64,000 nt of DNA from Mycolicibacterium sp. BiH015 (GCF_027706845.1 NZ_JAQGCZ010000001.1:744001-808000); one strand, 5' to 3'. Numbered from the stretch's first letter, positions 34,515 to 44,053 are shown. The notes: generated by a model not told the origin, from the letters alone. A program made the numbers and translations.

Positions 34515-35774
34515 CTAATTCGGTGTCGGCGGCGGCGGTTCGTAGGGGTGGTACCACTTCCATTGGACGCGTTCACCGGTCGGCCCGCGGTAGGCGGGGA
34601 CATTGGGCGCAGCTGTGGTCGGTGGCCGCGCCAGCGATCCGCGGCGCATCACCTGCCCGTCGCTGTCGGTGACCATCAGCCGATGAGCGGGACCGGTGAT
34701 CGTGATCAGGCCACGGTGATGCGCCCGATGATGATATGGGCACACCAGAGCGAGATTGTCGAGTTCCGTCTGCCCACCATCTTCCCAATGGACGAGGTGA
34801 TGGGCATGCAGCCCGCGGGTGGCCCCACACCCGGGCACGACGCACGTGCCGTGATCACGACGCTCCAGTGCCCGACGCAGCCTGCGGCTGATCGTGCGTG
34901 TGGACCGGCCCGAACCGATCGGCTGCCCGCACCGTTCGAACCACACCTCACATGTGGCATCACACAACAGATACTGACGATCGGCGTCGGCGAGCACCGG
35001 ACCCAGATGCAATGTGGAGACTGACTTTTCGATATCGACATGCACCACGACTGTGGTGTGCTGCCCGTGCGGGCGCCGGGCGACATCAGCGTCCCAGCCC
35101 GCCTCCACCAGGCTCATGAAGGCATCCGTAGTGGTCGGCATCGGCGGTGTCTGCGGACCCTCGGGGTTGGCGCCGTCCTCAGGGTTGCGGTCGCTCTTCC
35201 AGTCGGCGATCAACCCGTCCCGATGCGAAGCCAGCGCGGCGTCGACCTTGGCCGCTTCCAGGTTGTGCAACCGGATCCGATACGTCGTGTACTCACCCTT
35301 GGCACTCTTGGTGACCGACGGACCCGGCTCTGGCCGTGGCTGCCGATCGGGCTGCGGCTCGGCCACCACCGCCGTGCGCAGTTGGGCCACCGTCATCTTC
35401 TCCGCCAGATGAAGGTAATGACTGTCCGCACCCGGGCCCGACCGCTCGGCGATCACCCCGACCTGATCCAGCGACAGTCGGCCCTCCCGCAGCGCAGCCG
35501 TGCAACGCGGCAACTCGTCCGCCCTGTCCGCGATCGCCATCACCGTCTTGGCGTTGTGCGGCGACACCCCCGTCTTCCACGCGATCAACTCGCCCATCGG
35601 CCGGCACCCCGTCGTCGACCACAACCCGTCCCGATCGATCTCCGCGGCGATCTCGACAATGCGGCCGTCGATCGCATTGCGCTGGCCCGTCAGCTCCGAC
35701 ATCTCGTCGAACAACGCCTCCAACCGGGCCATCCGCGGAGGGCTCGGCTGGTAGGACGGTAGCCGCGAGGACAT
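34515..35774 (-). CDS. DUF222/HNH endonuclease-signature protein (13E12 family)
   Basis: 419 residues. The N-terminal half is the all-helical DUF222 (ELTGQRNAIDGRIVEIAAEI and following), and the C-terminal half is a zinc-type HNH nuclease: CVVPGCGATRGLHAHHLVHW then LDNLALVCPYHHRAHH. Mycobacterial genomes carry many copies, some within the REP13E12 elements used as phage integration sites. The frame is intact, so it may be active. I saw no flanking repeats at its ends. Confidence 0.85.
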   Translation of the reverse strand: MSSRLPSYQPSPPRMARLEALFDEMSELTGQRNAIDGRIVEIAAEIDRDGLWSTTGCRPMGELIAWKTGVSPHNAKTVMAIADRADELPRCTAALREGRLSLDQVGVIAERSGPGADSHYLHLAEKMTVAQLRTAVVAEPQPDRQPRPEPGPSVTKSAKGEYTTYRIRLHNLEAAKVDAALASHRDGLIADWKSDRNPEDGANPEGPQTPPMPTTTDAFMSLVEAGWDADVARRPHGQHTTVVVHVDIEKSVSTLHLGPVLADADRQYLLCDATCEVWFERCGQPIGSGRSTRTISRRLRRALERRDHGTCVVPGCGATRGLHAHHLVHWEDGGQTELDNLALVCPYHHRAHHRGLITITGPAHRLMVTDSDGQVMRRGSLARPPTTAAPNVPAYRGPTGERVQWKWYHPYEPPPPTPN

Positions 35775-35819
35775 GACTTCATCATGCCCTCGGGCACCGA
35801 CAAATCTCGGCGGTCCGCG

Positions 35820-37697
35820 CTACGGCGTGATGATGTTGAAGTCTGGGTCCGGTTTGTCGAGCACCGAGACCAAAGACGCCAAAACCTCGGCATCGCCTGC
35901 GATCTCGAGACCCGGCGACGAATCGTCGCCAGCCGCAAGTGTGAGCAACCGCAGCTTCGAGGCCAGCGTGACCGTCGCCTGCGCGGTCGCCCCGTCGGCT
36001 GCCACCTTGCGGTACACCAGCACTCCGTTGCGCAACGAAAGTCGGTAGTTGGTCGCCGTATCGAGGAACGTGATGTCGATGGCGAGGTCGAGATCCCATG
36101 CGCGAGGACCGTTCACACTGATGGCCAGCACGTCGAACATCTGCTCAGGGGACAGCTGCGACACCATCGTGGTCGACGTCACTTGTGTCGGGGTGCCGAA
36201 ATTGCCCTCCCGCAGCTCGGTGGCACCGGCCAGGTAGAAGTTGCGCCATGTCGCGGTCTCGGCGCCGTAAGCAAGTTGCTCCAGGGTGTCGGCGTAGAGC
36301 TTTCGGGCACTTTCGTGACTTTCGTCGGTGAAGATGGCATGGTCGAGAAGAGTTGCTGCCCAGCGGAAATCGCCTTCGTTGAAAGCAACCTGCGCCAGCT
36401 CGACAACGCGGTCGAGCCCGCCCATGGCCGCGACGTAGCGCGGTCCGATCGCCTCGGGTGGATGTGCCCACAGTCGCGCCGGGTTCCCGTCGAACCAGCC
36501 CATGTACCGCTGGTAGACGGCCTTAACGTTGTGGCTGACGGAGCCGTAGTAGCCCCGGGCGTGCCATGCCTGCTCCAGTGCGGGCGGCATGGCGAACGTC
36601 TCGGCGATCTCGATGCCGGTGAAGCCCTGGTTGAGTTGGCGCAGCGTCTGATCGTGCAGGTATGCGTACAGATCCCTTTGCAGAGAGAGGAATTCGACGA
36701 TGCGGTCTTTGCCCCACGTCGGCCAGTGGTGCGAGGCGAACACCACGTCGGCACGGTCGGCGAAGGTGTCGATCGCCTCGGTGAGGTAACCCGCCCAGCC
36801 GTGCGGGTCACGCACCAGCGCCCCGCGCAGCGTCAGCAGGTTGTGCAGATTGTGGGTGGCGTTCTCGGCCATGCACAGAGCGCGGAATTGCGGGAAGTAG
36901 AAGTGCATCTCGGCGGGCGCCTCGGTGCCGGGGGCCATCTGGAACTCGATGTCGACGCCGTCGATGGTGTGCGTCTCGCCGGTCTCGCGAATGTCCACCG
37001 TCGGCACGATGATGGCGACCTCGCCCACCGACGGCGTCTGCCCCAGCCCGCAGCCGACCTGGCCCCGCGGGCCGCGCTGGAGCACGGTGCCGTACATGTA
37101 CGCGGCGCGGCGGGTCATCGCCGTGCCCGCATAGACGTTCTCCTGCACGGCGTGTGCGGTGAATCCCTCCGGCGCGAGGACGGCGACCTTGCCCGCGTCG
37201 ACATCGGCCTGCGAGGTCACGCCGAGGACGCCGCCGAAGTGGTCGACGTGGCTGTGCGTATAGATCACAGCGGTGACGGTCCTGTTTCCGCGGTGCTGCC
37301 GGTAGAGGGCGAGAGCGGCCGCGGCAACCTCGGTGGACACCAGCGGGTCGATCACGATGATCCCGGTGTCACCCTCGACGAACGTGATGTTGGACAGGTC
37401 GAAGCCACGGACCTGATAGATGCCCTGGACCACCTCGTAGAGCCCCTGCTTGGCGGCCAGCGTCGACTGCCGCCACAGGCTCGGGTGCACGCTGGTCGGC
37501 GCATCGCCGGTGAGGAACGCGTAGACGTCGTTATCCCACACCACCCGGCCGTCGGCGGCTCTGATGACACAGGGGTTCTGCGCGGCGATGAATCCGCGGT
37601 CGGCGTCGGTGAAATCCCGGGTGTCTTCGAACGGGAGGGTGTCGAGATGCCTGCGGTGGGCGTCTTCGATCGTCGGGGTGGGGGGCTTGCTGTCCAT
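35820..37697 (-). CDS. Alkyl sulfatase (SDS hydrolase, metallo-beta-lactamase fold)
   Basis: 625 residues. The zinc motif THSHVDHFGG is present, followed by ENATHNLHNLL and FASHHWPTWG, then a helical dimerisation domain and a C-terminal SCP2-like domain (SPEQMFDVLAI onward). Relatives (Pseudomonas SdsA1, M. tuberculosis Rv3762c) remove sulfate from primary or secondary alkyl sulfates. ATG 37697 gives DSKPPTPTIEDAHRR. No signal peptide is evident. Confidence 0.9.
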   Translation of the reverse strand: MDSKPPTPTIEDAHRRHLDTLPFEDTRDFTDADRGFIAAQNPCVIRAADGRVVWDNDVYAFLTGDAPTSVHPSLWRQSTLAAKQGLYEVVQGIYQVRGFDLSNITFVEGDTGIIVIDPLVSTEVAAAALALYRQHRGNRTVTAVIYTHSHVDHFGGVLGVTSQADVDAGKVAVLAPEGFTAHAVQENVYAGTAMTRRAAYMYGTVLQRGPRGQVGCGLGQTPSVGEVAIIVPTVDIRETGETHTIDGVDIEFQMAPGTEAPAEMHFYFPQFRALCMAENATHNLHNLLTLRGALVRDPHGWAGYLTEAIDTFADRADVVFASHHWPTWGKDRIVEFLSLQRDLYAYLHDQTLRQLNQGFTGIEIAETFAMPPALEQAWHARGYYGSVSHNVKAVYQRYMGWFDGNPARLWAHPPEAIGPRYVAAMGGLDRVVELAQVAFNEGDFRWAATLLDHAIFTDESHESARKLYADTLEQLAYGAETATWRNFYLAGATELREGNFGTPTQVTSTTMVSQLSPEQMFDVLAISVNGPRAWDLDLAIDITFLDTATNYRLSLRNGVLVYRKVAADGATAQATVTLASKLRLLTLAAGDDSSPGLEIAGDAEVLASLVSVLDKPDPDFNIITP

Positions 37698-37745
37698 ATC
37701 GCGAAGCCTGCCACGTCCGGCCCCGACGCGGTGTCTACTGGCGCA

Positions 37746-38297
37746 ATGGGTACCCGCAGAGTCGTCACCGGACACGATGCGTCCGGAAAATCGGTGTTCG
37801 CCAGCGACGAGATGGTCGAGCCGCGCAGGCCGGTGCTGCTGCCAGGTTCGGAATTCACGATGCTGTGGGGCGGTGACGAGACGCCGCACTTCCCTGACGA
37901 CGGGTCGATGCCGAACTGGCGCACCTACTTTCCGCCCGTCGGCGGGTTCCGGTTCTCGATGTTCACCCTGCCGCCGGGCACCGCCACCGCGCGCACGGAC
38001 GACCTCACCACCGAGGAGGCGATCGCCGACGGCGAGGAGAAGCTGCCGGGGCTGCTGGGGTACATGGAGCTCGACGATCCCGGCATGCACACCACCGACA
38101 CCATCGACTTCGAAGTGGTGCTGGAGGGCACCGTGATCCTCGAACTCGACGACGGCGCCGAGGTGACGCTGCACCCCGGGGACACCGTGGTACAGAACGG
38201 AACTCGGCACCGGTGGCGCAACCCCGGCGACGTCCCGGCGCGGCTGGCGCTGTTCGTGTGCGGCGCCGAGCACGACAGGGTCACCCGTCCCGGCTGA
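37746..38297 (+). CDS. Cupin-domain protein
   Basis: 183 residues. The second half is a cupin barrel: TTDTIDFEVVLEGTVILELD and LHPGDTVVQNGTRHRWRNP match cupin motifs 1 and 2, with metal ligands including His of GTRH. Similar proteins are annotated as cupin 2. It is divergent from the alkyl sulfatase with 48 bases between, so a shared regulation or pathway is possible. Confidence 0.82.
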   Translation: MGTRRVVTGHDASGKSVFASDEMVEPRRPVLLPGSEFTMLWGGDETPHFPDDGSMPNWRTYFPPVGGFRFSMFTLPPGTATARTDDLTTEEAIADGEEKLPGLLGYMELDDPGMHTTDTIDFEVVLEGTVILELDDGAEVTLHPGDTVVQNGTRHRWRNPGDVPARLALFVCGAEHDRVTRPG

Positions 38298-38366
38298 GCC
38301 GCTGGTGCGTGCGCTTCGACGCGCGCCGGGGTGAAATTGGTGCACGGACCCCCTCCCGACGGCCCA

Positions 38367-38372
38367 TAGGCT
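38367..38372 (+). promoter_or_regulatory. -10 box TAGGCT for the toxin module
   Basis: TAGGCT, seven bases, then GTG 38380; leaderless-type start for the WXG/toxin/immunity operon. Confidence 0.45.
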
Positions 38373-38379
38373 GCTTGCC

Positions 38380-38970
38380 GTGAAGGGCTCGGTCGAGGTC
38401 GTGGTGGCGGAACTGCACGCGGCAGCCGAGCGGCTGCGCGACGCCGGACAGCGGCTTCAGGACGGGCTGTCCAGCGTGGACCTGGAGACGCGGCAGCTGC
38501 TCGGTTCGGGTTGGAAAGGCGGCGCGGCCTCGGCGTACGCGCCCGCGTGGGACCAGTGGCACACCGGAGCCGGCCAGGTCGTGCGCGGCCTGCAGACCAT
38601 GGCGGACCTGCTGAACCTCTCAGGAAAGGAGTACGCCAAAACCGACCAGCAGTCCGGCGACGCGCTCAACGCGACGATGCAGACCGGCGGCGGTGGCGCG
38701 CTCGCCGGAGGTGGTGGCGGCGGTGGCGGCACTCCGGCTGCGGCTGCGCGGACCTCCGAGCCGCTGTCAGGGCTGGCCCAGATGATGAACCTCGAGCAGC
38801 TGGGCGGCTTCCTGCAGCAGGGCGCCCAGATGGCCGGTGGATTCGTCGAGCAGGTGTCGTCGATGGTCGAGGGGGCCGCTGCCGGCGGGGACACTCAAGG
38901 CGGAGTGGCGCCGAACCCCGAACCGCAGTCGGAAGTCGATCGCGATGAGAAGCACAGGGATGAGCCATGA
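38380..38970 (+). CDS. WXG100-like ESX protein with Gly-rich extension
   Basis: 196 residues. The first ~90 form the WXG100 helical hairpin with the turn GSGWKGGAASAY, followed by a poly-Gly stretch and a hydrophilic tail with helix EPLSGLAQMMNLEQLGGFLQ. It is longer than EsxA/B (~100) and may serve as targeting partner or chaperone for the large toxin downstream. It overlaps the next gene by four bases (ATGA). Confidence 0.8.
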   Translation: MKGSVEVVVAELHAAAERLRDAGQRLQDGLSSVDLETRQLLGSGWKGGAASAYAPAWDQWHTGAGQVVRGLQTMADLLNLSGKEYAKTDQQSGDALNATMQTGGGGALAGGGGGGGGTPAAAARTSEPLSGLAQMMNLEQLGGFLQQGAQMAGGFVEQVSSMVEGAAAGGDTQGGVAPNPEPQSEVDRDEKHRDEP

Positions 38971-39257
38971 GCGGCCTGGTGGTCGACTTCGACGCGCTGC
39001 GCGCCGCGATCACGCACATGGAGGAGTTCGGTCGCGAAGTCACCGAATGCCTTGACGACATCACGCACACGATGACGATGCTGCGTGGCTCGTGGGAGGG
39101 CGCCGCATCGGATGCGCAGACGCAGGCCCAGAAGCAGTGGGAGACAGGCGCGGAGCAGATGAAGGAAGCGCTCACCGCGTTGCAGAAGGTCGCGGACACC
39201 GCGCACAAGAACTACTCCGACGCGGTGGCCAAGAACGGTCAGATGTGGCAGGGATGA
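38967..39257 (+). CDS. WXG100 family ESX protein
   Basis: 96 residues, canonical size. The turn is RGSWEGAASDA and the C-terminal helix has the HKNYSDAV segment that corresponds to the secretion signal region of type VII substrates. It probably forms a dimer with the preceding protein and is exported by an ESX machine encoded elsewhere; no EccC or other core gene is in the window. Confidence 0.88.
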   Translation: MSGLVVDFDALRAAITHMEEFGREVTECLDDITHTMTMLRGSWEGAASDAQTQAQKQWETGAEQMKEALTALQKVADTAHKNYSDAVAKNGQMWQG

Positions 39258-39275
39258 CCATCGGGGGGCCACGGG

Positions 39276-41798
39276 GTGCGGATCGAGGTTGACCCGGAGG
39301 CGCTGATCGCCGCGGGTCAGCAGACCGGTGCGATCGGCGCGCAGTTGGCTCAGCTGTCGGATGCGCTGGGCGCGGCGCTCGGCGGCGGCATCTCTTCGGG
39401 CATGGATCCGGCGGGGATGAACTTCGGCCTGAAGTACGGCCACCAGGCCGGCGAGTTCACCTCAGCGGTGGCCGACGCGGCCAATGCCTTCGCGTCGGTG
39501 GGCATGCTGTTGCAGGCCACCGGCTACAACTACCGCAACGCAGATGCCGCCGCGACGATCGGCGGTGCGGGACCCTCGGGCGGCCTTGGTGCCGAGCCCG
39601 GCAAGACCTTGCCCGCGCACGTGCCCGCCGGCCCCAACGGCGTCACCGTACCGCCGCCGGACAAGTGGTACCTGATTCAACCGTTTCTGCAGGTGCTGCC
39701 GGGGATTGGCTTCTTCTCCGGGGCTGCGATGACCTGGCCGTCGGGCAACGCCCCGATCATGGGCGTGACCGCGGCGCAGTGGCGCAACTTCGCCACCGGG
39801 TTCGCGCTGATCGAGCCGCAGATGAGCGGAATCAAGAGCGTCGTCGGTGCCCAGCAGATCCCCGAAAGTGCGGCGATGACGACGGCGCTGGAGAGCCTGG
39901 GCACGGCGATCTCGTCGCTGGCCGAGGTGTCGAACTTTGTCGCACAGTCGATTACGGACTTCGCCTCGGGCGTGCAGGCGACCCAGGACGCGATCCGACG
40001 GATACTCGACCGGCTGTCGCTCGACGGCCTGTGGGACACCGTCAAGGGAGTCTTCACCGGTGAGGCCGACGACATCCTGCGCGAAGTCGCCCACGACGTC
40101 AGCGCGGTGCTGCACAACTTCCAGCAGCAGGTGAAGGGCATCGTCGGCTTGCTCGACGAACTCACCGGCATGATCGGCGACGCGGCGACCGCGTTCCAGA
40201 AGTGGATCCGCCCGATCCTGGTGCAGACCTTCGGCGAGGGTGTGGGCAACCGACTCGCCGACGGTTTGACGCTGTACACCGACATTCAGGTGGGCGCGGT
40301 CACCGGGTTGATCGGCACTGTGTCCGGGGTCGTGGCGATGGCCGACCCGGACACCTGGAAGGGCATGGCCGAGATGGCGTTGTCGGTGGCCAAGGACCCG
40401 TCGACACTGCCGGGGGTGCTGGCCAACATGGGGAAGGAGTTCGTCGCCTGGGACAAATGGTCGGGCGATCATCCCGGCCGGGCTGCGGGTGAGGCTGCAT
40501 TCAACATCGGCTCGCTGTTCGTGCCCGGCGGTGCGCTGTCGAAGACCGGCAGCGTCGCCAAAGGCCTGAACCTCAGCAGGCACGTACTCGAAGAGGGGCG
40601 GCTGCCCAAGCTCGGCGAGCTGGGCAGCTGGACCCGCGCAGCACCCAATACCGTTGAGGCGCCGCATGTTCCGGAGTTCCGCCCCGGAAGCGCTGTGCCG
40701 CCGCTGCGGCCCGAGGGACTTCCCGGCGGCGCGGGCCCCGGTGCACCGGGGACGGGTGCGGCACCGAGCGGGTCGACGCCCTCAAGTGGTAGCCCTCCCG
40801 GCGGGGGTCCGCAAGGAGGCGGCCCGCGTCCTGGTGAGTCTTTGGCTCCGAGTAGCCGGCCGTCAGGTGCCGAGGGCGGTGCCGGACCGCGCGCACCGCT
40901 CGATGCGGGTGGAAGCGACGGCTCGCCGGGTCCGGCGGCGTCGCCGAACGGGTCGCCTGCCGGGTGGACGCCCACGGCGTCGCCCAGCGGGGGCTCGGGC
41001 GAGGCATCGGAAGCACCGAACGAGCCACCGGCACACCCGGCTGCTTCGCCAGAGACATCAACCGGAGGTTCGCCTTCGCAGGGCGTACCGTCAGAAGCAC
41101 CGCCAAATGCTGGGCCGCAGCACCAGGCGGACGCGCCCCACTCAACGGCCGAGCAAGATCATCACCTGCATTCGCCTGTGCATAGTCATGAGCCGTCTGG
41201 CGACGGCTGGCACAGACTCGAGGACAAACCCGACGATCCGAGTTATGGGCAACCACTCGAGCGCCATTGGGAATCAGGCGATTATCCGACGCCAAACGAC
41301 GTCAATAGACAAACCTTCGACCTGGTCGAGCATCCCGAGGAGCCCTATGGGCACGATGAGCACGGGAACGCTCTCACCAAAGAACAATACGCTGAGCGAT
41401 ATAACGAAGTCGGACCCGAGGGCGAAACTTGGCATCACTACCCTCCAAATGATGGAGCGGTTGCAGGGACACGGGTGTTGTATGAGTCGGGACACGCATT
41501 CCTTCGCGACTATGGTGGGAGTTTGGACCGGATCGGCCGCGATACTGGCCCCTATCTCGGTGTCATGCCCGACGGCGTAGCACCGTCATTCGAAGCGCGG
41601 TCACTTCCTGTGGCTTCGTTGGAGTTGCCTTATCGCACCTTCGACTTCAGGGAGCTGCCCGAGGGATGGTCCATTGAGATCTCGCAGGTAGCACCCGCGT
41701 TCGGCCGGGACGGGGGTGCTTTGCAAGTCCTCATATACGACGACACGAACAACCCCGTGTCGGTAAAGCGACTTCTGAAGGACGGTGTACTCGAATGA
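39276..41798 (+). CDS. ESX-associated polymorphic toxin with C-terminal TNT domain
   Basis: 840 residues. The first ~100 are a WXG-like helical export domain, residues ~120-440 a helical region with hydrophobic segments, ~470-640 a Pro/Gly/Ser-rich linker, and the last ~200 a TNT domain: HHYPPNDGAVAGTRV, GGSLDRIGRDTGPYLGVMPD, FEARSLPVASLELPYRTF, ISQVAPAFGRDGGALQV. TNT of CpnT hydrolyses NAD(P)+. The start at 39276 is a GTG 18 bases after the WXG gene. The toxin tip uses visibly fewer GC codons than the linker before it. Its stop overlaps the immunity gene (ATGA). Confidence 0.85.
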   Translation: MRIEVDPEALIAAGQQTGAIGAQLAQLSDALGAALGGGISSGMDPAGMNFGLKYGHQAGEFTSAVADAANAFASVGMLLQATGYNYRNADAAATIGGAGPSGGLGAEPGKTLPAHVPAGPNGVTVPPPDKWYLIQPFLQVLPGIGFFSGAAMTWPSGNAPIMGVTAAQWRNFATGFALIEPQMSGIKSVVGAQQIPESAAMTTALESLGTAISSLAEVSNFVAQSITDFASGVQATQDAIRRILDRLSLDGLWDTVKGVFTGEADDILREVAHDVSAVLHNFQQQVKGIVGLLDELTGMIGDAATAFQKWIRPILVQTFGEGVGNRLADGLTLYTDIQVGAVTGLIGTVSGVVAMADPDTWKGMAEMALSVAKDPSTLPGVLANMGKEFVAWDKWSGDHPGRAAGEAAFNIGSLFVPGGALSKTGSVAKGLNLSRHVLEEGRLPKLGELGSWTRAAPNTVEAPHVPEFRPGSAVPPLRPEGLPGGAGPGAPGTGAAPSGSTPSSGSPPGGGPQGGGPRPGESLAPSSRPSGAEGGAGPRAPLDAGGSDGSPGPAASPNGSPAGWTPTASPSGGSGEASEAPNEPPAHPAASPETSTGGSPSQGVPSEAPPNAGPQHQADAPHSTAEQDHHLHSPVHSHEPSGDGWHRLEDKPDDPSYGQPLERHWESGDYPTPNDVNRQTFDLVEHPEEPYGHDEHGNALTKEQYAERYNEVGPEGETWHHYPPNDGAVAGTRVLYESGHAFLRDYGGSLDRIGRDTGPYLGVMPDGVAPSFEARSLPVASLELPYRTFDFRELPEGWSIEISQVAPAFGRDGGALQVLIYDDTNNPVSVKRLLKDGVLE

Positions 41799-42310
41799 CA
41801 GCGCCAACTGTTTCACCGCAGCTAATCGCCTGGGCATCCACTGCCCGCTATGCTTTCACGCCTGAGGACGATTCGGGAGCGGCGTTGTTTTGGACGAATC
41901 CAGGTGGTGAGACGCGCCTTTACATTCGCCAAGCGAAGGACGCCTTTGTACTGACACAAGCGGACCGCGCATCCGAAGAATACTTTCGATTGTCCAGCCC
42001 GGAGTTGGACACGATCGAACGCTATCTCTACTCGGAATTCGGCGCGGACTCAAGGCTTTTAAGCAACTTGCCGCGGGTGAAGACTCCGACCAAAGCAACC
42101 GAAGTTGCAGTCGGTTACCAAATCGACGAGTCTGACCCAGACGGTTTTCGTGTGCTTTTCGACGCAAAGGGCAATCCCGTGGCAACCGCAAGAGGAAGGG
42201 TCAGCGGTATGTCAACTCTCGTCGAGTTGTCTCACTTGGTCTCGTCCTCGTTGGAGGACATCATCGCCTCCTACCGAGATCCCGAAGGCCTTCCGCTTTT
42301 TCATATCTGA
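41795..42310 (+). CDS. Imm61-like immunity protein for the TNT toxin
   Basis: 171 residues, no signal peptide. The C-terminal motif LVELSHLVSSSLEDIIASYR with DPEGLPLF matches the Imm61/IFT-type immunity proteins that block TNT by binding it in the cytoplasm. The ATG overlaps the toxin stop, as expected for a cognate pair. Codon use is lower in GC than most of the window. Confidence 0.72.
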   Translation: MTAPTVSPQLIAWASTARYAFTPEDDSGAALFWTNPGGETRLYIRQAKDAFVLTQADRASEEYFRLSSPELDTIERYLYSEFGADSRLLSNLPRVKTPTKATEVAVGYQIDESDPDGFRVLFDAKGNPVATARGRVSGMSTLVELSHLVSSSLEDIIASYRDPEGLPLFHI

Positions 42311-42438
42311 GATCGTGCCGGCGCATCTGGCAACCAAGCATGAAAGTTCCGAAGTGGTCGCTAACCCAGACTTCACGTTGAATGCCATGAAAGCGGGGTA
42401 GAGGTACGCGAAAGTACCTGTCCTGTAATGAAAGCTGT

Positions 42439-43129
42439 ATGTCCCTGGACGCTCAAGAGACGACCGAAGGCTGCGCAACGACCGCCCGAGAAGTGGGAGG
42501 CCGCCGAGGGAGTTTTCTGGGGTGCCCGTCCGCCGGCGATGGCAGATCCGCACACGCTCTTCTTCGCAACTGCGACAGGGGAAACGTACTTCTACCTGAC
42601 GGATGAAGACGGAACGTATTATGTCGATTCCGAGGAGCGCGGTACGCGGGTACGACTTCGCATGTTCAGAGCGCTCGAGGATGTCGAAAAGTACCTGTTG
42701 CGCGCGATCAGTCAAGGCGCTCGCCCTGGGCGGTACGCCGATACACACCGATTCCGTTGGCGCAGAGCGGGTTTACATCCGCGTGTCACCCTGGCGTTTC
42801 CCGATGCCGAGAAGCTTCCCGGCAGGGTCACCGTGACTGTCGACGATGAAGGTCTCGACAGAGGGGGGACGGAGTGGATTGTTCGAGCCGGAAGACTTTG
42901 ACAGCATCGAGGTGGAAGAGACGCGACGTGCTTGACCGCTTGATTTGCAGAAGCTCCTCAAAGTCGGCGAGTACGTCGCGATCATGCGCATCACGTCATC
43001 GCAGTCGCCAGAGCTGGCTCCGCCGGCATATCGAACCTCGTGGAACTCTCCCACCTCGTGTCAGCCCCGATAGCCGACATCATCGCGTCCTACGAGGGCC
43101 CCGAGGGTCGTCCACTGTTCGCGGTGTGA
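42439..43129 (+). pseudogene. Second TNT-immunity (Imm61-like) gene, frameshifted
   Basis: Pieces of one immunity protein lie in three frames. N-terminus SLDAQETTEGCATTARE from ATG 42439; the body (EKWEAAEGVFWGARPP, FYLTDEDGTYYVDSEERG, RALEDVEKYLLRAI, FPDAEKLPGRVTVTVDDEG) in another frame; then FEPEDFDSIEVEETRRA; and finally AGISNLVELSHLVSAPIADI with EGPEGRPLFAV at 42992-43129. That last piece is nearly the same as the C-terminus of the intact gene before it. At least two frameshifts are needed. An ORF at 42428-42901 covers the body only. Confidence 0.65.
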
Positions 43130-43135
43130 CGTCGG

Positions 43136-44053
43136 CTAGGAGCCCGTCACAAACCCCAGCACCGTCAGGCCGAACACGCCGAACAACAGCAGCGTCCCCG
43201 CCACGTCCGACACCGAATTCGCGCCCACCACCGCCGTCACCACGCCCAGCAACACCGCCAGCGCCACAAATCCCAGTCGCAGACCCAACAGAAAGCGTTG
43301 CCGCACAACAGCACCGAGCAAGGGACTAGGCACGGTTCGCGCCACCCACACCAGCGGAACCACCAGTGCCAGCCCCAGCACACCGGCGGCAATGCGCGGC
43401 AACACCGTCGGCATCCCGTCGTCGTTCGCGGCCATCACCACGATCAACGCCACCGCCGGAAACACCACCGACGCCGTCGCCATCCGCAGCACCCGCACCA
43501 GCGCCAGCCCGATATTGTCAATCACCAACGGGTGCAACGCTTGATTCGCACGGTCGGCCGTCAGTAACCCCCGCACCGCCTGCGTGAGCGTCCCCCACCT
43601 CAGCCTGTTCACCGCGAGATTGTGGTGTCCCAGCGCGTGATCGGGCGCGATCCGCAGCGCCTCCAGGTACTGCTGTTCAGCGGCTTGCGCACCCCATACC
43701 GTCCGGAAGATGTCACCGCGCAACACCAGAGCGTCCGGGTTGGTGGAATCCAGCCGAAGAGCGTCGTCGAGGACCGCCAACGCCTGCTGATCCTGCCGCG
43801 ACTCATGCAGCAGGCTGGCATATGTGTACAGCGCGAGCGGCGACCGCGGGTGTTCGCTGACCAGACGCCCCGCCATCGACAGCGCGTCAGCGAGACGGCC
43901 CTGCCCATGCAACGCGAGCGCATAGAGCCGCATCGCATGCTCATTGGATGGCTCGACGGTCAACACCGACCATGCCGCCGACGCCGCCGCCCCGTAGTCT
44001 TTGGCGCCCAGGCTCGCCTGCGCGGAGGCCGTCATCGTGGCAACGTCGGACAT
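43136..44053 (-). CDS. Tetratricopeptide-repeat membrane protein
   Basis: 305 residues. The N-terminal half is TPR repeats (AASAAWSVLTVEPSNEHAMR, LVSEHPRSPLALYTYASLLH and so on), and the C-terminal half has four hydrophobic helices (VVFPAVALIVVMAA, AAGVLGLALVVPLVWVA, LGFVALAVLLGVVTAVVG, AGTLLLFGVFGLTVLGF). The TPR part would face the cytoplasm and bind a partner protein. I do not recognise a named family. ATG 44053 is preferred to the GTG three bases earlier. Confidence 0.75.
   Translation of the reverse strand: MSDVATMTASAQASLGAKDYGAAASAAWSVLTVEPSNEHAMRLYALALHGQGRLADALSMAGRLVSEHPRSPLALYTYASLLHESRQDQQALAVLDDALRLDSTNPDALVLRGDIFRTVWGAQAAEQQYLEALRIAPDHALGHHNLAVNRLRWGTLTQAVRGLLTADRANQALHPLVIDNIGLALVRVLRMATASVVFPAVALIVVMAANDDGMPTVLPRIAAGVLGLALVVPLVWVARTVPSPLLGAVVRQRFLLGLRLGFVALAVLLGVVTAVVGANSVSDVAGTLLLFGVFGLTVLGFVTGS

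Noticed and set aside
35784..37740. Long plus-strand open frame opposite the alkyl sulfatase
   Set aside because: Translated residues are low-complexity Val/Gly/Arg/His; the minus strand encodes a complete metallo-beta-lactamase enzyme.
42428..42901. Intact second immunity protein of 157 residues
   Set aside because: It lacks the family C-terminus, which is found in another frame downstream, and its N-terminal 20 residues look unlike the family, whose N-terminus lies in a third frame.
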